Assembly (NCBI GenBank): GCA_017624735.1
Contig: JAGAMK010000017.1
Location: 1-37,251, forward strand
From: Clostridia bacterium
GTDB taxonomy: Bacteria > Bacillota > Clostridia > Oscillospirales > Acutalibacteraceae
Direction of reading: 5' to 3'
DNA: 37,251 nucleotides
In this document: in pieces, positions 7,303 through 16,604 of the stretch
Layout of the letters: the number at the start of each line of letters is the position of its first letter
How positions within the stretch are numbered: position 1 is the first letter of the stretch
Translations under genes and position numbers: made by a program
Notes under the pieces: generated by a model
What the model saw: the letters and a program-made list of their open reading frames with translations, nothing else
What the model was told of the DNA's origin: nothing
The model's database searches: none

Positions 7303-8879
7303 TTCATTTGTCCCTTGTAAAAGTAAATATTTGCACTGTCAAAAGCACAATAAACCCCACTTATGTCTTTTGATATAACAAAAACTGAGTTTTCATCTGC
7401 AATAGGCATAACAACAGCATTTTTCAACAGATAAGTCTGGCAGTCCGTTGCTTTCGCCTCTGACGGTGATAATCTAAAATCATTATATATTCTGTCATAC
7501 TCTTCAGACGTATAACGAGAAATATTAGTATCACTATCGGACTTGAACATTCCAAGAAAATCTACTGCACGATTTGAGTTAACTGTCAATGGATAAATCG
7601 CTGCAGTATATGAACCACTTTTAATCTTACTGTCAAAATCCTTTTGTTCAACAACTGTTACAGTACCATTAAGTTCAACACCAATATTCGTCTGCCAACA
7701 GCTTACAATATTTTTTGCAACACTTTCATTTTCGGCGGTACATAAAACATCGATTGTGAGTTTATCTATTTTCAACTCATTGAATGCAGTTTTCAGTTTT
7801 TCTCTTGCACTATCAATATTTGTTGCTAAAGCAAGGGATTTGTCCGTACTATATTTAACCACGGATGGAACAAGATTGTTGGCAGGATTTTCTGTAATAT
7901 TTGACAAAGTCACACTCTCAATAAGTCCTGTCCTAAGATTATTATTCTGCATTGTTTCATTAGACATATTAAACATCAAAGCTGTTGTTGTGTTCTGGAA
8001 ATCAGATTTTACAACTTTCCTATTTAACTCGCCTACTGCATCTTTTGATGTCAAAAAACTTACAGAGTAATCTCCTTTATTTATCTTCTTTGAAATTTCT
8101 GTCTGGTTAGAATTCACATATAATCTTACAGAGGTTGGAGTTGCTTTGAATTGTCCCTTATATTCTGTATTATTAGAAAATCTTACTGATTCATTTTCAA
8201 CTATATCGGACAGATAAAAAGCACCATTTGAAAGAGTATATTTTCTTTCAAGTCCATATCTACCTGCAGTCAAATTGAAGAAGGTCTCGTCGCAGGGATA
8301 TGACACAGGTTGACTGAGTGCAAACAAAAACTCATCAGATTTTCTTTCGAGAGTAATTTCCAATGTATAATTATCCACAACACGGACACCGAGAGAAGAT
8401 GCCGCAATACTGCCGTTGTGAACACTTTCTGCATTTTTGATGGTGCTCAAAAGGTCATAGTCCGGAGCATTTGTTTCGGGAAGAATTGCTCTTGTTATAC
8501 CAAAAGCAAAATCTTGAGCAGTTACTTTTACATCAATCTGTGCTTCTTGGTCTTCAATGAATGATTTAGTTGTTTTTGAAATATAATACTCTAGATTATC
8601 ATGAAGATAAAAGGTGTAAACAAGACCATCTGCAGAAACTTTATAATCTTTTACGGCACAATTCTGTATCTGACCATTTTCATTTAATTTAAAAAGTCCG
8701 TCATATGTATTTACAGCAACAATTTTTTCGCCCTGACTTTTTGCAATCTGTGGGTCAAAATGTTGTGGCATTTCATTTATTGGGCATGACAAATAAATCT
8801 CCTCATCGTCCGAGCAACCGCTGAAGCAAGTCAGAAATAACACAAGAGCTATTATAATACATAATATTTTCTTACACAT
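7299..8879 (-). CDS. Family 5 extracellular solute-binding lipoprotein (oligopeptide-type)
   Basis: A 526-residue predicted lipoprotein. It starts MCKK, continues with a hydrophobic stretch and ends in the lipobox TCFSGC with the Cys at about residue 22. The mature part follows the peptide/nickel-binding family 5 pattern: PQHFDPQIA, then NTYDGLFKLNENGQI and SADGLVYTFYLHDNLEY. These proteins capture peptides or other solutes for an ABC importer, but no permease or ATPase of that type lies in this window, so it is an orphan or serves a distant importer. The ATG at 8879 is chosen over upstream GTG and TTG codons because it puts the Lys residues directly before the hydrophobic core; the ribosome binding site is weak (GGTGA). 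First gene of the operon with vanZ-like and DUF1015. Confidence 0.85.
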   Translation of the reverse strand: MCKKILCIIIALVLFLTCFSGCSDDEEIYLSCPINEMPQHFDPQIAKSQGEKIVAVNTYDGLFKLNENGQIQNCAVKDYKVSADGLVYTFYLHDNLEYYISKTTKSFIEDQEAQIDVKVTAQDFAFGITRAILPETNAPDYDLLSTIKNAESVHNGSIAASSLGVRVVDNYTLEITLERKSDEFLFALSQPVSYPCDETFFNLTAGRYGLERKYTLSNGAFYLSDIVENESVRFSNNTEYKGQFKATPTSVRLYVNSNQTEISKKINKGDYSVSFLTSKDAVGELNRKVVKSDFQNTTTALMFNMSNETMQNNNLRTGLIESVTLSNITENPANNLVPSVVKYSTDKSLALATNIDSAREKLKTAFNELKIDKLTIDVLCTAENESVAKNIVSCWQTNIGVELNGTVTVVEQKDFDSKIKSGSYTAAIYPLTVNSNRAVDFLGMFKSDSDTNISRYTSEEYDRIYNDFRLSPSEAKATDCQTYLLKNAVVMPIADENSVFVISKDISGVYCAFDSANIYFYKGQMK

Positions 8880-8974
8880 TTTATTCACCAAACATAAGTA
8901 TAACAAAAAATCTATTTTATGGCTACATTTTAATAAAAATTTTTATAAAAATATATCTTTTATTGTAGTTACTA

Positions 8975-8983
8975 TGTTATAAT
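8975..8983 (+). promoter_or_regulatory. Extended -10 promoter element of rmuC
   Basis: TGT precedes TATAAT (8978-8983), giving an extended -10 with no good -35 box 17 bases upstream. The ATG of rmuC lies 31 bases further on. No convincing promoter is visible for the divergent lipoprotein gene in this same gap. Confidence 0.5.
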
Positions 8984-9014
8984 ATGTATATATTTTTACA
9001 ATGGAGAGATAATT

Positions 9015-10325
9015 ATGCCTTCAAACGATGTTTTATTGATACTTTCAGTTATTATGTCTGCACTTTCCGTAATTCTTGTTGCAGGTGTTTTAAAAAAATC
9101 AGGTAAAAATACAACTGATTCACTTGAACAGAAAATTGACTACATAAGCAAGAATATGGGTGATGAGTTCCACAGAATCCGTGTTGAAAATCAAAATGCT
9201 AACAAAGAAATCCGTGAAGATGTGAAAAAAAGCCTTGATGAAATGTCAGGACGTATCGACAATATGAATAAGGGCAATTTTGAGCATCGTGAAAAGATGA
9301 ATGAAATGCTTGTGTCAATGAGCGAAAAGAATGCTCAACAAAGTGAAAAGCAGAATAAAACTCTTGAAGATTCAATTACTAAAATGCAGGAGTCAAACGA
9401 AAAGAAACTTGAAGAAATGCGAGTTACTGTTGACGAAAAACTTACTGCGACACTTACAACAAGACTTAATACATCATTCAAGACTGTTTCTGACCAGCTT
9501 GAAAACCTTTATAAATCCCTTGGTGAAATGCAAAAGCTTTCAACAGGTGTTACTGAAAATGTTACTGCACTTAACCGAGTGCTTACAAATGTTAAGGCTC
9601 GTGGCACATGGGCAGAAGTTCAACTGGAAGGAATTTTAAATCAGACAATTCCAAATATGTTCGAAAAGAATGTGGCAACCGTGCCAAACTCACTTGACCG
9701 TGTTGAATTTGCTATTCGTATTCCATCAAGTGAAAAAGACGGCAACGATATTCTTCTTCCTATTGACTCAAAGTTCCCTATGGAAGACTATGTGCGACTT
9801 TGTGATGCTGCTGACCGTGCAGATGCAGATGCAGTAAAACAAGCACGAAAAGAGCTTGAAAACAGAGTGCTCGGCGAAGCAAAATCAATCGCAAAATATA
9901 TTCACGTTCCAAATACAACTCCATTTGCAATTATGTATCTTGCAACAGAAGGACTTTATGCCGAAATTGCATCATCAAGAACAGGTTTACCTGAAAAAAT
10001 ACAGAATGAATACAATGTTATGATTGCAGGTCCGTCAACAATTACTGCACTTTTAAATTCTCTTTCAATGGGCTTTAAGACAATCGCCATTAACGAAAAA
10101 GCAAACGAAGTCCGTGAAATTCTTGGTGCTGCAAAGGCACAGTATGAGAAATTCGGCGACCTACTCGCTAAGGCAAAGAAGAAAGTTGACGAAGCAGGTA
10201 AAACGCTTGAAGACGCTGAAAGGAAAAATCTCTTTATTCAGCGCAAACTCAAAAACATTGAATCCATTGATACCGTTTCGGCTGACAAACTTTTATTTGA
10301 CGAAACCGACAGTATTGATGTATAA
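9015..10325 (+). CDS. rmuC: DNA recombination protein RmuC
   Basis: A 436-residue RmuC-family protein. It has an N-terminal membrane anchor (about residues 4-25), a long charged coiled coil (about 35-180, many Glu/Lys/Met heptads) and the conserved nuclease-like RmuC domain (about 185-400) with GTWAEVQLEGIL, LLPIDSKFPMEDY and FAIMYLATEGLYAEI. RmuC of E. coli limits recombination at inverted repeats; the domain is related to restriction-nuclease folds. GGAGAG at 9003-9008 is the ribosome binding site. The GH3 gene 44 bases downstream has its own promoter inside the end of this gene. The presence of palindromic repeats at the window ends is suggestive but not evidence of a link. Confidence 0.92.
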   Translation: MPSNDVLLILSVIMSALSVILVAGVLKKSGKNTTDSLEQKIDYISKNMGDEFHRIRVENQNANKEIREDVKKSLDEMSGRIDNMNKGNFEHREKMNEMLVSMSEKNAQQSEKQNKTLEDSITKMQESNEKKLEEMRVTVDEKLTATLTTRLNTSFKTVSDQLENLYKSLGEMQKLSTGVTENVTALNRVLTNVKARGTWAEVQLEGILNQTIPNMFEKNVATVPNSLDRVEFAIRIPSSEKDGNDILLPIDSKFPMEDYVRLCDAADRADADAVKQARKELENRVLGEAKSIAKYIHVPNTTPFAIMYLATEGLYAEIASSRTGLPEKIQNEYNVMIAGPSTITALLNSLSMGFKTIAINEKANEVREILGAAKAQYEKFGDLLAKAKKKVDEAGKTLEDAERKNLFIQRKLKNIESIDTVSADKLLFDETDSIDV

Positions 10326-10326
10326 T
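10297..10326 (+). promoter_or_regulatory. Promoter of the GH3 gene within the rmuC 3' end
   Basis: TTGACG at 10297-10302 and TATAAT at 10321-10326 are separated by 18 bases. The -35 box lies in rmuC coding sequence and the -10 spans its stop codon. Confidence 0.6.
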
Positions 10327-10369
10327 AGGAATGTTAATTAAAAATGTAAATTTTTAGGAGGAAATGGAA

Positions 10370-12808
10370 ATGGCTCTTAAACATGCTGACCTTATTGCAC
10401 AGATGACACTTGAAGAAAAAGCAAGTATGTGCGATGGTCTTGACTATTGGCACTCACAGCCTGTGGAAAGACTTGGTATCAAGTCTATAAGCCTTAACGA
10501 TGGCCCTCACGGTATCCGTAAAAAAGGTGACCCAGGCGATACACCAAAAGGTGAAACAAATCTTTTGAAAGGTGTTCCTGCTATCTGCTTCCCAACAGCA
10601 TCTGCTACTGCTTGCTCATGGGATACAGACCTTCTTTACAAAATGGGTCAGGCACTCGGTGAAGAATGCTTGAAAGAAAAGGTTTCTGTTCTTTTAGGAC
10701 CTGGTACAAACATCAAACGTTCACCACTTTGCGGACGTAACTTTGAATATTTCTCAGAAGACGGTGTTCTTGCAGGTGAAATGTCTGCTGCATTCGTAAA
10801 TGGTGTTCAGAGCAAGGGTGTTGGCACATCTCTTAAACACTATGCAGCGAACAACCAAGAAACTCGCAGAATGACTGTTAATGCAGTTGTTGACGAAAGA
10901 ACACTTCGCGAAACATATCTTCTTCCTTTCGAAATCGCAGTTAAAAAGGCTCAGCCTTGGACAATCATGAACTCATACAACAGAGTTAACGGCACTTATG
11001 CCGCTGAAAACAAATGGCTCTTAACAGACGTTCTTCGTGATGATTTCGGTTTTGAAGGCGTTGTTATCACTGACTGGGGCGCAGAAAACGAAAGAGTTCC
11101 AGGCCTTATTGCAGGTCAGGAAATCGAAATGCCAACATCTTCAGGTATCGGCACAAAGCTTATCATTGACGCTGTAAAAGATGGTACTCTTGACGAAGCA
11201 ATTCTTGATGCAGCTGTTGATAAGATTATTGATATGAGTAAACGTGCAGAAAAAGTATTTGGTGATTATACATACGATAGTGATGCACACCATAACCTTG
11301 CTCGTGAAATTGCAGGTCAGTGTATGGTTCTTATGAAGAACGACAACAATGTTCTTCCACTCAAGAAGGATGCAAAAATTGCTCTTATCGGTGAAATGGC
11401 TAACACTCCTCGTTATCAGGGTGCAGGTTCATCACTCATTAACCCAATCAAGCTCGATTCTGCTTACAGCACAATGAAAGAAATGGGCGTGAACTTTACA
11501 TTCTCTGCAGGTTACACTCTTAAGGGTAAAGCAAAGAAGGATATGGAACTTCTTCTCCAGGCAAAAGAGGCTGCAAAAAATGCTGACGTTGCTCTTGTAT
11601 TCGTAGGTCTTACTGACGAATACGAAACAGAAGGCAACGACAGAGCTCACATCAATCTTCCACCTACACACAATGCACTTGTTGAAGAAATTCTCAAGGT
11701 TAATCCTAACACAGTAGTTGTTCTTTCAGGTGGTGCATCCGTTGCAATGCCTTGGGCAGACAAAGTTCCTGCCATCCTTAATATGTTCCTTACAGGTCAG
11801 GCTGGCGGTAGTGCTGTTTGCGATATCATCTTCGGTGATGTTAACCCAAGTGGTAAGCTCAGCGAAACATATCCACTTGCTCTTGAAGATAATTCAAGTT
11901 TCAACTACTTCCCGGGCACATCTGTTTCTGTTGAATACAGAGAAGGCATTTACGTTGGTTACAAATACTATGACACAGCAAACAAGGAAGTTGCATTTCC
12001 ATTCGGTCATGGTCTTTCATACACAACCTTTGAATACAATGACGTTAAGGTTTCTGCTGATAAGATTAAAGACACAGGTACAGTAACAGTTTCATTCAAG
12101 GTTAAGAACACAGGCGATGTTGACGGTGCTGAAGTTGCACAGGTTTATGTAAACGACGTGGAAAGCACAATCTATCGTCCTGTTAAGGAACTTCGTGGCT
12201 TCAAGAAAGTATTCTTAAAGGCAGGCGAAGAAAAAGAGGTTTCAATTGACCTTGACAAGCGTGCTTTTGCATACTACAATGTTGAACTCGGTGATTGGCA
12301 CGTTGAAAGCGGTGACTTCAAGATTTTAGTTGGTGCATCAAGCCGTGATATCAGACTTGAAACATCAGTTTATGTTGAATCAACAGTTGAGGCTACTGTT
12401 CCTGATTACAGCAAAACTGCTCCATCATACTACGGTGCAAACATTATGAATGTTCCTGCAAATGAATTTGAGGCAGTTTATGGCAAGGCTCTTCCTCCGT
12501 CAAAGAGAGATAAAGACGCACCATTCACACTTCTTAACACAATTGAGGACGCACAGGACAGCAAATGGGGTGGCAGAATTTACCGCCTTCTCATTAAGAT
12601 GCTTGGCGCTGACACAATGGCAGGTGCAGTTGCTACACAGCTTCCAATCAAGAACTTTATCTCTATGAGTTTTGGTCTTTTCAGCCCTGAAATGGCAGAA
12701 GGTCTTATCCTTATTCTTCACGAAGATAAGATGGGTAAAGGTCTTAAAATCATCTTCAAGGGTATTCCAAACCTTATTAAGAATCTCGGCAAATTAAAGC
12801 AAATTTAA
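10370..12808 (+). CDS. Glycoside hydrolase family 3 (beta-glucosidase-like)
   Basis: An 812-residue intracellular GH3 enzyme without signal peptide. Domain order: TIM barrel (about 1-290), alpha/beta sandwich (about 300-530), fibronectin III-like domain (about 560-650) and a C-terminal extension of some 150 residues. The catalytic nucleophile is Asp235 in VVITDWGAE; Glu421 in YETEGNDR fits the acid/base position. KHYAANNQETRR carries the substrate-binding Lys-His. Two ATGs compete: AGGAGG (10356-10361) leaves only 2 bases to the one at 10364 but 8 to the one at 10370, so the latter is chosen. Codon use is biased like the PLP enzyme, implying good expression. The sugar released (beta-glucose, xylose or GlcNAc) cannot be decided here. 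Confidence 0.92.
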   Translation: MALKHADLIAQMTLEEKASMCDGLDYWHSQPVERLGIKSISLNDGPHGIRKKGDPGDTPKGETNLLKGVPAICFPTASATACSWDTDLLYKMGQALGEECLKEKVSVLLGPGTNIKRSPLCGRNFEYFSEDGVLAGEMSAAFVNGVQSKGVGTSLKHYAANNQETRRMTVNAVVDERTLRETYLLPFEIAVKKAQPWTIMNSYNRVNGTYAAENKWLLTDVLRDDFGFEGVVITDWGAENERVPGLIAGQEIEMPTSSGIGTKLIIDAVKDGTLDEAILDAAVDKIIDMSKRAEKVFGDYTYDSDAHHNLAREIAGQCMVLMKNDNNVLPLKKDAKIALIGEMANTPRYQGAGSSLINPIKLDSAYSTMKEMGVNFTFSAGYTLKGKAKKDMELLLQAKEAAKNADVALVFVGLTDEYETEGNDRAHINLPPTHNALVEEILKVNPNTVVVLSGGASVAMPWADKVPAILNMFLTGQAGGSAVCDIIFGDVNPSGKLSETYPLALEDNSSFNYFPGTSVSVEYREGIYVGYKYYDTANKEVAFPFGHGLSYTTFEYNDVKVSADKIKDTGTVTVSFKVKNTGDVDGAEVAQVYVNDVESTIYRPVKELRGFKKVFLKAGEEKEVSIDLDKRAFAYYNVELGDWHVESGDFKILVGASSRDIRLETSVYVESTVEATVPDYSKTAPSYYGANIMNVPANEFEAVYGKALPPSKRDKDAPFTLLNTIEDAQDSKWGGRIYRLLIKMLGADTMAGAVATQLPIKNFISMSFGLFSPEMAEGLILILHEDKMGKGLKIIFKGIPNLIKNLGKLKQI

Positions 12809-12824
12809 CCTTTACAGACATAGC

Positions 12825-12856
12825 AAAACCACTACGGATTTCCGTAGTGGTTTTTT
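12825..12856 (+). terminator. Rho-independent terminator, probably bidirectional
   Basis: AAAACCACTACGGA (12825-12838) pairs with TCCGTAGTGGTTTT (12841-12854) and runs into six T. It lies between the converging GH3 gene and the minus-strand ABC operon. Confidence 0.88.
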
Positions 12857-12870
12857 ACTATGTTATTGAG

Positions 12871-13308
12871 TTAAGCCACACCTGTTATACGATATTCAAC
12901 TATTTTGCCGTTGGCATAGTTTTGTGAGCCTACAACAATGTATTCTGCTGACCCCGAATATTTAGGTTTGAAAAAGTACGTTCCGTCTCGTTCACCAAGT
13001 CCCAACTCTTTCATCGCATTTTCTTCGGTGTAGTCGTCACTCATATAAAAATATCCGATTGTGCAACCATCTTTACAGTCACCATCACCACAGTATTCGG
13101 CAACTTTAAGATGGTGTAATTCCACTTTGCTTAAATCTATACTCATGCCTTCGGCAATTTTTACTCCCTCACCATGTTCGGTATTGAATTGCCCTGTAAT
13201 ATTGAACATTTCTCTTGTGAACAAGCCTGCGGGTGTCAGAAAGAACAGAAGATAGATAACAACTCCGATTATAAAAAGGATAGTTATTGTTTTTAATGCA
13301 GTTTTCAT
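12871..13308 (-). CDS. Small membrane-anchored protein of the ABC operon, function unknown
   Basis: A 145-residue protein I do not recognise. It has one N-terminal hydrophobic segment (about residues 7-28, LFIIGVVIYLLFFLTPAG), which should be an uncleaved anchor because no clear signal-peptidase site or lipobox follows. The outside part holds a compact Cys group, EYCGDGDCKDGC (spacing C-x4-C-x3-C), that could form disulfides or bind a metal. The start follows the permease stop codon directly, so it is the last gene of the GntR-ATPase-permease operon and is probably made together with it. A sensor, substrate-protein or accessory role is possible; nothing in the sequence decides. Confidence 0.75.
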   Translation of the reverse strand: MKTALKTITILFIIGVVIYLLFFLTPAGLFTREMFNITGQFNTEHGEGVKIAEGMSIDLSKVELHHLKVAEYCGDGDCKDGCTIGYFYMSDDYTEENAMKELGLGERDGTYFFKPKYSGSAEYIVVGSQNYANGKIVEYRITGVA

Positions 13309-15729
13309 TTATTTCACCACACTCACATTAGCCTCCGGCAGGTAGTAGCAAACCATTACGCCATCCTCATAAATAACATAGACATATCTTCCGTTATCAT
13401 TGAGTGTAAGATATTGAGAAACTGTATTGTCAACTATTTCACGTGCCTTTTCTGTGTCTGTTACAGAAAGTAACGGATGACCTGCCTCACTATACATTTT
13501 CTTGAGCAAATCATACTCTGTGATAGTATCTTGTACAAGATATTCCATCATATCATTTCCGTACATATTAACATGTGAGTAATCAAACATCAAATCATCG
13601 TAATCATAATAAAGCAAATTTTTATAACTGCCGGGTCCGTCATATTCCTTTTTATTTGCTTCAATAAATTTAATCTTCGCACCGACAAAGCTTAAATCAG
13701 TGTCTGTGTAAAGAATTTCCTTGATTTTAAGCTCCTCGGCAGGGATATCGTATCCGTTGGCTTTAAGGAAATCAAGAGTATTTGTCATTTCGGCATACAC
13801 AGGAATAGTATCAATAAGGAGTGAATATCTGTATGCATCTTCTTCCATTTCCCTATCGAGATATACCGTATCGTTAACAGGCACATATTTACGATTCCAA
13901 TATGCAGGAGTTATTCCCGGCCAATCTGAATACTCATCAGCTGTGAAAAGGTATCCCACAGGACGATTAGTATTTTTAAACAACTGCTCAAAGGTCATAT
14001 TTGAAAGGTCTTTGTAAAGTGCCTCGCAAAGTCCGTTGACATCATCAATGTAATTAATTTCCTTGCCAATTTCAATAAGCAAATCGTTATCGGTAAAAGC
14101 CCATTTAAAGCCTTTGAGATATCCAGTTGAATCATTTTTTGGATTTTCAGGTATATCCTCAAGAAGATAATTCTCAAGAATTGCATCAAGAAAATCTGAA
14201 CTGTAAATAGTCTGAATATATTTCAAATATGTTTCTTTTGAGTAGATTTCAAATTGACGGTATTTAACGTTGTTATCTTTATCCCTTATTGCAAGTCTTA
14301 CTATGTCAAGAGCATCTTCTCCGTATTTCACCTTTTCGTTTTTAAGAAGTTCATATACGGAAAGAACTGCTGTCTTGCTTTCGTCAGTTGAACTTTCAAC
14401 AAAGTCCTCTCCCTCGTTCCAAGGATAAATATAATGAATATAACAAGGAAGTGCATTTGCCTCTATGGAAACACTTTTAACCTCTGCCTTGTCGGGAACT
14501 TTATTGAACGTTCCGAAAAGTCCTGTTCCTATTACAAGCATACATACTGCCCATACACCCATAAGCACTCCGTACCATTTAAGGGATTTTACTGCTGTTT
14601 TAACCTTTCGTGTAAGAATAAGCTGTGCAACAAAATATGCAATAGCAGAAGCAAGTGCAATAATAAGGAACATAAGGAATAGGTTTATTTCGCCGCCAAT
14701 GGTATGTGCCATAACGAATACAATTCCTGCAACACCGAAAGTACAAATTACTGCTCTTGAAACAGAAAATTTACCAAGTGAATTTGCGTGTTCTGCCTTT
14801 CTGCGATTGAACAATGCAACTGCCACAAAAAGTGCTATAACAGAAACAACTGTCCAGAGAATAGGTGAAAGTGTGAAGCCTAAATCGATTTGCAATTCTT
14901 CAGGCACCTTAAACTTGTCAGGAGTTGTATTTCTCTCTAAAAGTCTTAAAATTTCCGAACTTGTGATATAGGTAGAATAATCGTACATTCCATCATAAGA
15001 AAAGTGCATATATTCTTCGTTAAGATTTGTGCCCATCATCCACGGATTAAAGAGACTTACCAATCCGCCTTCTTCAATATGAGTATATCCTTTAAGATAA
15101 GTGAGCATCAAGCCCTCTCCGGCATAAATTGCAAGAAACGGAATGAGTGTAAGAGAAACAGTTGAAACTGCAACCTCTACAATATTACCCGAAACCATAA
15201 TCATTAATGAAGCCAATGCAAAGCCTGTAACACCACATACAAAAAGTAAGGATGTAATGTACAAAAACAACTCCAAAAGATGTGTTGAGAATCCGAAGCA
15301 AGCAATATTGATAATAAAGATTATTAACATTGGCACTAACACAGCAACAAAAAGAGTAATGATTGCAGGAATAAGTCTGTTAACAAACATTGTATTACGC
15401 TTAATTCCAAGGCTTAAAAATACATTAACCTGTTTTTTTGAAAGCAGAAATCCAAATGATTTAAGTGCTGTCAACATTCCGCAAGCGAGCATACCCACAG
15501 GAAGAAGGTCAAACATATATGAAAATGTAGAGCCCGGAGCTAAAAACATTGTATATTCATTATGCTCTTTTGCCACTAAATATGATTCACTTGTAACATA
15601 CTGTATAACAGGCGCTGTTACAAACACAAAAAGCACAAAAAATGCGATTGCAGGGAAAAGAATTGAACCCACAAGACTGCGCTTAAAATCATTTGCGTTC
15701 ACATTATTCAAAGATTTTTGTGATGTCAT
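13309..15729 (-). CDS. ABC transporter permease with large C-terminal soluble domain
   Basis: An 806-residue permease. The first half contains about ten hydrophobic segments of ABC-2 exporter style (first near residues 18-42, last near 390-410), interrupted by an external loop around 230-290. The last roughly 390 residues are hydrophilic with no clear membrane segment and probably form a domain outside the membrane; this layout resembles permeases of clostridial YtrA-type operons annotated with DUF6449, but I cannot check the match. The ATG at 15729 follows GGAGGA (15738-15743) by 8 bases and lies within the 3' end of the ATPase gene, overlapping it by 26 bases. Export of a peptide, antibiotic or lipid is the likely general role. 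Confidence 0.82.
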   Translation of the reverse strand: MTSQKSLNNVNANDFKRSLVGSILFPAIAFFVLFVFVTAPVIQYVTSESYLVAKEHNEYTMFLAPGSTFSYMFDLLPVGMLACGMLTALKSFGFLLSKKQVNVFLSLGIKRNTMFVNRLIPAIITLFVAVLVPMLIIFIINIACFGFSTHLLELFLYITSLLFVCGVTGFALASLMIMVSGNIVEVAVSTVSLTLIPFLAIYAGEGLMLTYLKGYTHIEEGGLVSLFNPWMMGTNLNEEYMHFSYDGMYDYSTYITSSEILRLLERNTTPDKFKVPEELQIDLGFTLSPILWTVVSVIALFVAVALFNRRKAEHANSLGKFSVSRAVICTFGVAGIVFVMAHTIGGEINLFLMFLIIALASAIAYFVAQLILTRKVKTAVKSLKWYGVLMGVWAVCMLVIGTGLFGTFNKVPDKAEVKSVSIEANALPCYIHYIYPWNEGEDFVESSTDESKTAVLSVYELLKNEKVKYGEDALDIVRLAIRDKDNNVKYRQFEIYSKETYLKYIQTIYSSDFLDAILENYLLEDIPENPKNDSTGYLKGFKWAFTDNDLLIEIGKEINYIDDVNGLCEALYKDLSNMTFEQLFKNTNRPVGYLFTADEYSDWPGITPAYWNRKYVPVNDTVYLDREMEEDAYRYSLLIDTIPVYAEMTNTLDFLKANGYDIPAEELKIKEILYTDTDLSFVGAKIKFIEANKKEYDGPGSYKNLLYYDYDDLMFDYSHVNMYGNDMMEYLVQDTITEYDLLKKMYSEAGHPLLSVTDTEKAREIVDNTVSQYLTLNDNGRYVYVIYEDGVMVCYYLPEANVSVVK

Positions 15730-16603
15730 ATTTCTTTTCCTCCATTTCATTTAAGAATACCTCTTCCATTGTAAGTCTGTATTCATCCATCGCCATTGGA
15801 AGAAGTGCGTTAAGTTTTTGTTTCTGTTCAGCAGTATTCTTATCAAAAATAATCATTGCAATTCTGCCGTCAATATCAAGAGATTTATACTGGATTCCCT
15901 TGAAATCAGCCTCTGTAACCTCACGGTCAAAAATAAGTCTGATTTTACTGTAATTCTGTGAAATATCATATACAGAACAGTCCATTGTAAGCTTTTTACC
16001 GTTAATAAGACCAACATTATCACAAAGGTCTGAAAGTTCTGACAGATTGTGAGAGGAAATAATGAGGGACGCCTCTGTTTCTGCCATATATTCCATAAAA
16101 ATTTTCTTTGTTACCTCTTTTTTCTGTGGGTCAAGTCCGTCAAAGGTTTCGTCAAGCAACAAATACTTAGGACGGGATGCCAAAGCAAGAATAATCTCTG
16201 CCTGACGTTGCATACCCTTTGAAAATCCTCTGATTTTCTTCTTGCCGTTAAGTCCGTAAACCTCTAAAAGATTATTAAGTGTTTTATAACTGAAATCAGG
16301 ATGATATTCAGCATAGAACTTCGCCATTGAATTAATTGACGCATTCATTGGGAAATACAGGTCGTCAGGGATATAAAATAATTTCTTTCGCATATCGTCG
16401 TTATCAAATACATCCTGACCATCCAAGCAGACCTTGCCGCAATCAGCCTTATAAATACCTGCTGCTGTTTTTAAAAGTGTAGTTTTACCGGCTCCATTAT
16501 AGCCAATGAGACCGTAAATAGATGAGGGTTCAACTTTAAATGATATTTCTTCAACTGCCGTAAAGTCGCCAAACTTTTTGGTTACATTTGCAAATTCAAT
16601 CAT
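15704..16603 (-). CDS. ABC transporter ATP-binding protein
   Basis: A 299-residue ATPase subunit. Walker A is GYNGAGKTT (about residues 31-39), the signature is FSKGMQRQ, Walker B is YLLLDETFDGLD, and the switch His is in SSHNLSEL. The C-terminal 80 residues form an accessory domain usual for BcrA/YtrB-type exporters. The ATG at 16603 comes one base after the stop of the GntR gene (TGA-A-ATG), which implies coupled translation; an upstream ATG at 16633 inside the regulator gene is less likely. It powers the adjacent permease. Operons of this order respond to cell-wall antibiotics in Bacillus, which is only an analogy here. Confidence 0.92.
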   Translation of the reverse strand: MIEFANVTKKFGDFTAVEEISFKVEPSSIYGLIGYNGAGKTTLLKTAAGIYKADCGKVCLDGQDVFDNDDMRKKLFYIPDDLYFPMNASINSMAKFYAEYHPDFSYKTLNNLLEVYGLNGKKKIRGFSKGMQRQAEIILALASRPKYLLLDETFDGLDPQKKEVTKKIFMEYMAETEASLIISSHNLSELSDLCDNVGLINGKKLTMDCSVYDISQNYSKIRLIFDREVTEADFKGIQYKSLDIDGRIAMIIFDKNTAEQKQKLNALLPMAMDEYRLTMEEVFLNEMEEKKYDITKIFE

Positions 16604-16604
16604 T

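Noticed and set aside
14465-15754. Long plus-strand open frames (168 and 203 codons) opposite the ABC permease
   Set aside because: They mirror the permease coding frame, have no plausible ribosome binding site, show low-complexity Ser/Thr/Ile composition and no recognisable domain.
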